Shown: piece by piece, positions 59,379 to 64,000 of the stretch | Layout: each line of letters begins with the position of its first letter | How positions within the stretch are numbered: position 1 is the first letter of the stretch | Program-made: the position numbers and the translations under genes | The notes under the pieces: generated by a model | The model's input: the letters and a program-made list of their open reading frames with translations, nothing else | Databases searched by the model: none | What the model was told of the DNA's origin: nothing | NCBI RefSeq assembly: GCF_003319095.1 | Contig: NZ_QOHI01000003.1 | Location: 248,001 to 312,000, forward strand | Direction: 5' to 3' | From: Blastococcus sp. TBT05-19 | Lineage (GTDB): Bacteria; Actinomycetota; Actinomycetes; Mycobacteriales; Geodermatophilaceae | Length of the DNA stretch: 64,000 bases

Positions 59379-61070
59379 ATGGACAGGTCGATGTCTGCTG
59401 ACCACGACCTCCGTCGTCCCCGCGCCCTGGTGCGCTCGCTCGCCCTCACCGGCGCGCTGGCCGCCTCGGTCCTCGGCACCGTCGTCCTCCCGGGCGTCGC
59501 CGCAGCCGAGGCGGGCACCACGATCGCCGGCGAGCTCGTCCACGCCGTGGCCGAGGCCGAGCCCGGGACCGACGGGCACGCGGGCGAGGGCCACGACGAG
59601 GACGGCCGGATCAGCTGGGTCGTCACCGCCGACGGCGAGGTGCCGGTCGACGGTGCGGGTCTCTCCGACGTGCCCACGGGGTCGGAGGTCGAGCTCTCCG
59701 TCGGCCCGCTGGAGCAGGGAGAGGACGACGAGTCCGCCCACCCGGTGCTCGACAGCGATGTCATCTCCAAGGACACGACGCCCCCGCCGCCTGCACCCGC
59801 CCCGGTCGCCGGGCTCACCAACCAGGTCACGGTCGTGCAGGTGGCGCCCGCCGGCACCTCGCCCGACGGCACCCTCCTGAGCGACGTCGTCGCCACGGTG
59901 AACGGCCCGGTCGCCGGCTTCTGGGCCGAGCAGACCGCGGGCGCCGTCCGGCTCGGTGTCGCGGAGTCCCGGGACTGGCTCCGCACCACCGCCGACTGCT
60001 CCACCCCCGAGGCGCTGTGGAACGAGGTGGCGGCCGCCGTCGGCTTCCAGGCCGGCCCCGGCAAGCACCTCCTGGTGCGCCTCACCGGCGAGACCGCCGC
60101 CCGCCCGGGCTGCTCCTACGCGCTGGCGCAGGTCGGCGCCGGCACCACCTCGGGTGGCCGGCTCTACGTCCGCGAGAACCTGGCCTCGGTCATCGCCCAC
60201 GAGCTGGGCCACAACTTCGGCCTCGGCCACTCCTCGGCGGCCCAGTGCGACGGCGCGGTGGAGGGCGCCTCCTGCCGCACCGCCGGCTACCGCGACTACT
60301 ACGACGTCATGGGCGCCTCCTGGTCCCAGCTCGGCTCGCTCAACGCCCCCCAGGCCGCGGCGCTCGGGGTGCTGCCCGCCACCGCGCAGGCGAGCCTGTC
60401 GGTCGGCCAGGCGGAGTCCACGGTCACCCTCGCGCCGTTCGGCGGGAACACCGGAGTGCGCGCCCTGCGCCTCGTCGACCGCGAGGGCGCGGTCTACTGG
60501 CTCGAGCACCGCGCGGCGACCGGCCGGGACGGCTGGCTCGGCACCCGCGAGAACGTCTACGGACTCGACGCCGGCGTGCTGCTGCGCCGCGGCGGCGCCT
60601 TCCCGGACACCTCGCTGCTGCTCGACGGCACCCCGGGTCCCGCGGCCCGGTGGGACGCCGACCTCCAGTCCGCGATCCCCGCCGGCCGCGCCGTGTCCCT
60701 CTCCGGCGGCGACTTCACCGTGACCGTGCAGAGCGTCGGCGCCGCGGGCGCCGTCCTGCGGGTCGTCCCCGCGGCCGACGGCACCGGGCGCGCCGCCGCC
60801 CGCCCGGCCGGCTCGGGGCAGGGCGCCACCATCCCCGCGGAGGTCGCCGCGCCGGTCGAGGAGACCACGGCCGGCGAGCCGGCGTTCTGGGTGCCCTCGG
60901 TCGAGGTCCCGGCCGCGCGCGCCCAGGTGGCGCTGGACCCGGTGGCCGACGGCTCCAGCTCGCTCGGCGGGCTCCTCCTGCCGTTCGCCGTGGCCGTCGT
61001 CACCGGCGGGCTCCTGCTGCTGCTGCAGTGCCTGCGCCGCGGCCGGCGTCGCCGTCCGCTGTACCGCTGA
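59379..61070 (+). CDS. Secreted, membrane-anchored zinc metalloprotease (metzincin-like)
   Basis: A 563-residue exported protein. The signal peptide (LVRSLALTGALAASVLGTVV, cleavage after GVAAA) is followed by a ~110-residue acidic pro-like region. The catalytic domain (about 150-330) has the zinc motif HELGHNFGLGH (His274, His278, His284) and a downstream DVMG Met-turn (YYDVMGAS near 308), the metzincin arrangement. A beta-rich domain follows. The chain ends with a membrane helix (LLLPFAVAVVTGGLLLLLQ) and an Arg-rich tail, so the enzyme should face outward. Cysteines near the zinc site suggest disulfides. ATG 59391 is an alternative start. A paralogue lies 65 bases downstream. Confidence 0.88.
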   Translation: MDRSMSADHDLRRPRALVRSLALTGALAASVLGTVVLPGVAAAEAGTTIAGELVHAVAEAEPGTDGHAGEGHDEDGRISWVVTADGEVPVDGAGLSDVPTGSEVELSVGPLEQGEDDESAHPVLDSDVISKDTTPPPPAPAPVAGLTNQVTVVQVAPAGTSPDGTLLSDVVATVNGPVAGFWAEQTAGAVRLGVAESRDWLRTTADCSTPEALWNEVAAAVGFQAGPGKHLLVRLTGETAARPGCSYALAQVGAGTTSGGRLYVRENLASVIAHELGHNFGLGHSSAAQCDGAVEGASCRTAGYRDYYDVMGASWSQLGSLNAPQAAALGVLPATAQASLSVGQAESTVTLAPFGGNTGVRALRLVDREGAVYWLEHRAATGRDGWLGTRENVYGLDAGVLLRRGGAFPDTSLLLDGTPGPAARWDADLQSAIPAGRAVSLSGGDFTVTVQSVGAAGAVLRVVPAADGTGRAAARPAGSGQGATIPAEVAAPVEETTAGEPAFWVPSVEVPAARAQVALDPVADGSSSLGGLLLPFAVAVVTGGLLLLLQCLRRGRRRRPLYR

Positions 61071-61135
61071 GACCGGCTTGAGACGGCGCGACGCCGTGCC
61101 GATGAGGTAACCGAGTCCCCGGCCCAGGAGTGTTC

Positions 61136-63817
61136 GTGTTCGCTGTCCGTCCCCTGCGCGTCCCGCGTCCGCTGCCGGTCGCCGTCACGGCGCTCCTCCT
61201 CGTCCCCCTGGTGGTGGCGGGGCCCGGCAGCGTCGCGGCCGAGGAGCTGCCCACCACGGGTGACACCGTGGTCGGCGAGCTGGTGCAGGCCTTCGTCGAC
61301 GAGCCGCACCCCCCGGCGGACGGCGCGGACGGGCACTCCGACGACACCGCCGTGATCAGCTGGGTCCGCACCGAGGTGGGCGAGACCGTGCGCGTCTCCA
61401 CCGAGGGCGTGGAGTCGGTCGACCCCGGATCGACCGTCGAGGTGACCCTCGGCGAGGAGGCGGCGGACGAGGCGGCGGACGAGGCCACCGCGGCCGAGCT
61501 CGAACCGGCGCTGGAGGTCGCGGCGGTCGAGGTGCTGGCCGATCCCGAGGAGCCGGAGACGGCGCCCGCCACGGCGGTCGACCACCCGGTCACCGTCGTC
61601 ATGCTGCAGCCGTCCGGGGTGGCGCGGGACTCCACGACGCCGGCGCAGGTGGAGACGATGGTCAACACGACGGTCGCCGACTTCTGGGAGCAGCAGACCC
61701 GCGGGGCCGTGCGCTTCGGGGTGGTGAAGACCGTCGACTGGGGCGCCGCGGCCACCGTGGGCTGCGACCAGCCCTTCGCGCTGTGGGACGAGGCCGCCCG
61801 GCGGGCGGGATGGACCTGGACCGACAAGGCGCACCTGCTCGTCTACGTGCCGGCCAACGCCGCCGGCTGCTCCGCCGGCCTCGGGACCATCGGATCGCTG
61901 ACCGACGGCGGACTGGCCTACATCCGGTCGACCGCCCCCTCTGTCACCGCGCACGAGTTCGGGCACAACCTGGGCCTCGGGCACGCCTCGGAGCAGCAGT
62001 GCGACCGCACCGTCGAGTCCGGCTCCTGCCGGGTGACCGCCTATGCCGACCTGTACGACGTGATGGGCCTGTCCTGGGAGCAGATGGGCACGCTGAACCT
62101 GCCGCACGCCGCGAAGCTGGGGCTGCTGCGCCCGCAGGACGTGCTGACGGTGCCGGGCGACCAGCCGACCAGCGTGTCCGCCACCCTTGCGCCGGTCTCG
62201 GTCGCCGATCCCGTCGTCGGGGTCCGGGCGGTCGAGCTGGTCGACGTCGACGGCACCCGCTACTGGCTGGAGTACCGGCAGGCCAGCGGCCAGGACGCCT
62301 GGCTGGGCGACACCCGGAACCGCTTCGGGCTCCAGCAGGGGGTCACCCTCCGCCGCTCCGACCCCGGACCGGACAGCTCCCTGCTCCTGGACGGCACCCC
62401 GTCGGCGAGCGGCAGCTGGAGCACGGACCGGTCGATGGCGTTGCCGGCCGGCACGCCCGTGCGGTTCTCCGGTGACCGGTTCTCCGTGACCGTGCAGGGC
62501 GCGACGGCGTCGAGCGCGACGGTCAGCGTCACCGTGTCCTCGCCCATCGCCGACTACCACGCCGCCACAGGTGGCGACTCGGGGCCGCTCGGGCCGCTGG
62601 TCACGGCGGAGTCGTGCACCTCGGGCCGGTGCTCGGCCACGTACCAGAACGGCGTCGTCACCTGGTCGCGGGCCACCGGCGCGCGATCGGTCCGAGCTCC
62701 GGAGCGGGCGTCGTGGGAGTCGGCCCGCGACCTGCTGGGGCTCCCCGTGGCCGACCGCGTCTGCGGGCTGCGGGACTCCGGCTGCTTCCAGCACTTCCAG
62801 GGCGGCTCCCTGTACACGTCCGCGTCCACCGGGACGCGGCTCGTCGGCTTGGGCATCCGTGCCCGCTGGGGTCAGCTGGGCTGGGAGAGCGGCCGGCTCG
62901 GGTACCCCGTCCGCGACCAGACCTGCGGCCTGCCCCAGACCGGCTGCTTCGTGCACTTCCAGGGCGGCTCGATCTACAGCTCGGCCACCGGCGGCGTGCA
63001 CGAGGTCCTCGGCGGCATCCGGGACCGGTGGGCGGCGTCGGGGTGGGAGCGGGGCGCGCTGGGCTACCCGATCTCGGCCAACGTCTGCGGCCTCCGGGAC
63101 TCCGGCTGCTTCCAGCACTTCCAGGGCGGGTCGGTCTACGCGTCGGCCTCCACCGGGACCCGGCTGATCGGCGTGGGGATCCGCGGCCGCTGGGGTCAGC
63201 TGGGCTGGGAGAACGGCGGACTGGGGTATCCCGTCGGCGACCAGACCTGCGGCCTGCCCGACTCCGGCTGCTTCGTGCACTTCCAGGGCGGTTCGGTCTA
63301 CAGCTCGGCCGCCGCCGGCGCGTACGAGGTCCTCCGCCCCATCCGGGACCGGTGGGCGGCGTCGGGGTGGGAGCGGGGCCCGCTGGGCTACCCGATCGCG
63401 GGCAACGTCTGCGGCCTCCGGGACTCCGGCTGCTTCCAGCACTTCCAGCAGGGATCGGTGTACACGTCGGCCTCCACCGGCGCCCGCCTGGTCGACGCCG
63501 CGTCGCGCGCGGTGTGGGGGTCGCTCGGCTGGGAGAACGGGCCGCTGGGCTACCCGGTCACCGACCAGGCGTGCGGCCTGCCCGGCGGAGGCTGCTACCT
63601 GCACTTCCAGGGTGGCTCGGTCTACACCTCGCCCGCGCACGGCAGCCACGCCGTCTCGGGCCGGATCCGGGACGCCTGGGCGGCGTCGGGCTGGGAGCGG
63701 GGTTCCCTGGGATATCCCGTCGAGGGAGCACGATCGGTGCCCGGCGGCCAGGAGCAGCGCTTCCAGGGCGGTCTGCTGACGCTGGACCAGCGGACCGGGC
63801 AGGTCCGCCGCAGCTGA
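61136..63817 (+). CDS. Secreted zinc metalloprotease with seven LGFP repeats
   Basis: An 893-residue exported paralogue of the preceding gene. Signal peptide (VAVTALLLVPLVVAGPGSVAA), acidic pro-like region, and catalytic domain with HEFGHNLGLGH (His273, His277, His283) and Met-turn YDVMGLS, then a beta-rich domain to about residue 470. In place of a membrane helix, residues ~532-885 carry six complete and one partial LGFP repeats, each ~54 residues, which are thought to bind the actinobacterial cell wall. Six repeats contain CGLxxxGC. I prefer GTG 61136, 5 bases after AGGAG; GTG 61130 would add two residues and overlaps that site. It ends at a strong bidirectional hairpin. Confidence 0.9.
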   Translation: MFAVRPLRVPRPLPVAVTALLLVPLVVAGPGSVAAEELPTTGDTVVGELVQAFVDEPHPPADGADGHSDDTAVISWVRTEVGETVRVSTEGVESVDPGSTVEVTLGEEAADEAADEATAAELEPALEVAAVEVLADPEEPETAPATAVDHPVTVVMLQPSGVARDSTTPAQVETMVNTTVADFWEQQTRGAVRFGVVKTVDWGAAATVGCDQPFALWDEAARRAGWTWTDKAHLLVYVPANAAGCSAGLGTIGSLTDGGLAYIRSTAPSVTAHEFGHNLGLGHASEQQCDRTVESGSCRVTAYADLYDVMGLSWEQMGTLNLPHAAKLGLLRPQDVLTVPGDQPTSVSATLAPVSVADPVVGVRAVELVDVDGTRYWLEYRQASGQDAWLGDTRNRFGLQQGVTLRRSDPGPDSSLLLDGTPSASGSWSTDRSMALPAGTPVRFSGDRFSVTVQGATASSATVSVTVSSPIADYHAATGGDSGPLGPLVTAESCTSGRCSATYQNGVVTWSRATGARSVRAPERASWESARDLLGLPVADRVCGLRDSGCFQHFQGGSLYTSASTGTRLVGLGIRARWGQLGWESGRLGYPVRDQTCGLPQTGCFVHFQGGSIYSSATGGVHEVLGGIRDRWAASGWERGALGYPISANVCGLRDSGCFQHFQGGSVYASASTGTRLIGVGIRGRWGQLGWENGGLGYPVGDQTCGLPDSGCFVHFQGGSVYSSAAAGAYEVLRPIRDRWAASGWERGPLGYPIAGNVCGLRDSGCFQHFQQGSVYTSASTGARLVDAASRAVWGSLGWENGPLGYPVTDQACGLPGGGCYLHFQGGSVYTSPAHGSHAVSGRIRDAWAASGWERGSLGYPVEGARSVPGGQEQRFQGGLLTLDQRTGQVRRS
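62735..63795 (+). repeat. LGFP repeat array with alternating A/B units
   Basis: Seven units of ~162 bp begin at each LG(L/Y)P. Units 1, 3 and 5 share CGLRDSGCFQHF and SASTG(T/A)RL; units 2, 4 and 6 share CGLP...GC(F/Y)(V/L)HFQGGS and IRD(R/A)WAASGWERG. Unit 7 is shorter and lacks the cysteines. DNA identity between same-type units is high, implying duplication of a two-repeat block. Confidence 0.9.
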
Positions 63818-63821
63818 GACG

Positions 63822-63860
63822 GGAAGGGCCCGCCACCGGTTCCCCGGGGCGGGCCCTTCC
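63822..63860. terminator. Bidirectional terminator between LGFP protease and carboxylase genes
   Basis: A perfect 13-bp stem (ggaagggcccgcc / ggcgggcccttcc) with a 13-base loop lies between the convergent stops at 63817 and 63876. Confidence 0.8.
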
Positions 63861-63875
63861 TCTGTCGTGCGGGTG

Positions 63876-64000
63876 CTACTCGGCCGCGTCGGCGATGGTG
63901 CAGATGACCGCGCCGCTGGTGACGGCCGCACCGACCTCGGCCGCCAGGCCGGAGATCGTGCCCGCCTTGTGCGCGGTGATGGGCTGCTCCATCTTCATCG
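63876..64000 (-). CDS. C-terminus of a biotin-carrying acyl-CoA carboxylase subunit (partial)
   Basis: The minus strand encodes the last ~41 residues of a biotinyl domain: A/MKMEQP around the biotin-accepting lysine, then [17 protein letters not shown], and [10 protein letters not shown] before a TAG at 63878-63876. The AMKM-x-P-(V/I)TAHK pattern matches the alpha (biotin carboxylase plus carrier, AccA3-like) subunits of actinobacterial acetyl/propionyl-CoA carboxylases. The rest lies beyond the window. It would make the (methyl)malonyl-CoA that feeds the nearby mutase genes, if it is a propionyl-CoA enzyme. Confidence 0.9.
   Translation of the reverse strand, partial: MKMEQPITAHKAGTISGLAAEVGAAVTSGAVICTIADAAE

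Overview
The window is high-GC DNA (roughly 70 percent or more by eye) from an actinobacterium. Coding is dense, GTG starts are common, neighbouring genes often overlap by 1 or 4 bases (ATGA/GTGA), and many genes have a TAnnnT box only 6-8 bases before the start codon with no Shine-Dalgarno sequence. Gene blocks match those I recall from Mycobacterium (sucCD / Pro-rich membrane protein / PerM-like protein / purN / purH; folD-DUF3017; upp / pmmB / PNP / amidohydrolase / LpdA-like flavoprotein). The DUF222-HNH gene, LGFP repeats and general style suggest Geodermatophilaceae (Blastococcus/Geodermatophilus type). The family assignment is an inference. I see no tRNA, rRNA, CRISPR array, prophage or insertion sequence.

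Left part (1-20.8 kb), central metabolism and envelope: truncated sucC, sucD, a YGQP-repeat membrane protein and a DUF6350 membrane protein. Then come the purN-purH-pentapeptide operon, a small membrane protein, folD-DUF3017, mdh and icd, so four TCA-cycle genes lie within 11 kb. They are followed by a DUF559 protein, a secreted CAP protein, a CNNM/CBS transporter-like protein, galE, an aminotransferase, trpS with a 2'-5' RNA ligase-like gene, a YihY protein, and a D-Ala-D-Ala carboxypeptidase gene whose signal peptide and catalytic domain lie in different frames.

Middle part (20.9-48.9 kb), nucleoside uptake and salvage: a BMP lipoprotein, a duplicated-domain ATPase and two permeases (nucleoside ABC importer) run into cdd and deoA. 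After an ABC-2 exporter pair come adenosine deaminase, an MgtC protein and a DEAD-box helicase with a structured leader. On the minus strand are a duplicated-domain acidic protein, lpdA, and a deoC - aldehyde dehydrogenase - truncated aldehyde dehydrogenase operon. A TetR-hemerythrin-SRPBCC operon, a DUF222-HNH protein, upp, an oxidoreductase and a RibD-like reductase precede a PNP - epimerase - phosphohexomutase operon. Together these could import nucleosides, deaminate and phosphorolyse them, isomerise (deoxy)ribose-1-phosphate and cleave deoxyribose-5-phosphate to acetaldehyde, which the dehydrogenase would oxidise.

Right part (48.9-64 kb): a glutamate-cysteine ligase-like enzyme, an M20 amidohydrolase and the methylmalonyl-CoA mutase operon (mutA, mutB, meaB) form one run. 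The window ends in the C-terminus of a biotin-carrying carboxylase subunit, which fits propionyl-CoA to methylmalonyl-CoA to succinyl-CoA metabolism. Between them lie a small membrane protein, a gamma-glutamylcyclotransferase-like protein, an LpdA-like quinone reductase lacking one redox cysteine, and two tandem secreted zinc metalloproteases. One protease has a C-terminal membrane anchor. The other has seven LGFP cell-wall repeats, six of them carrying an unusual cysteine pair.
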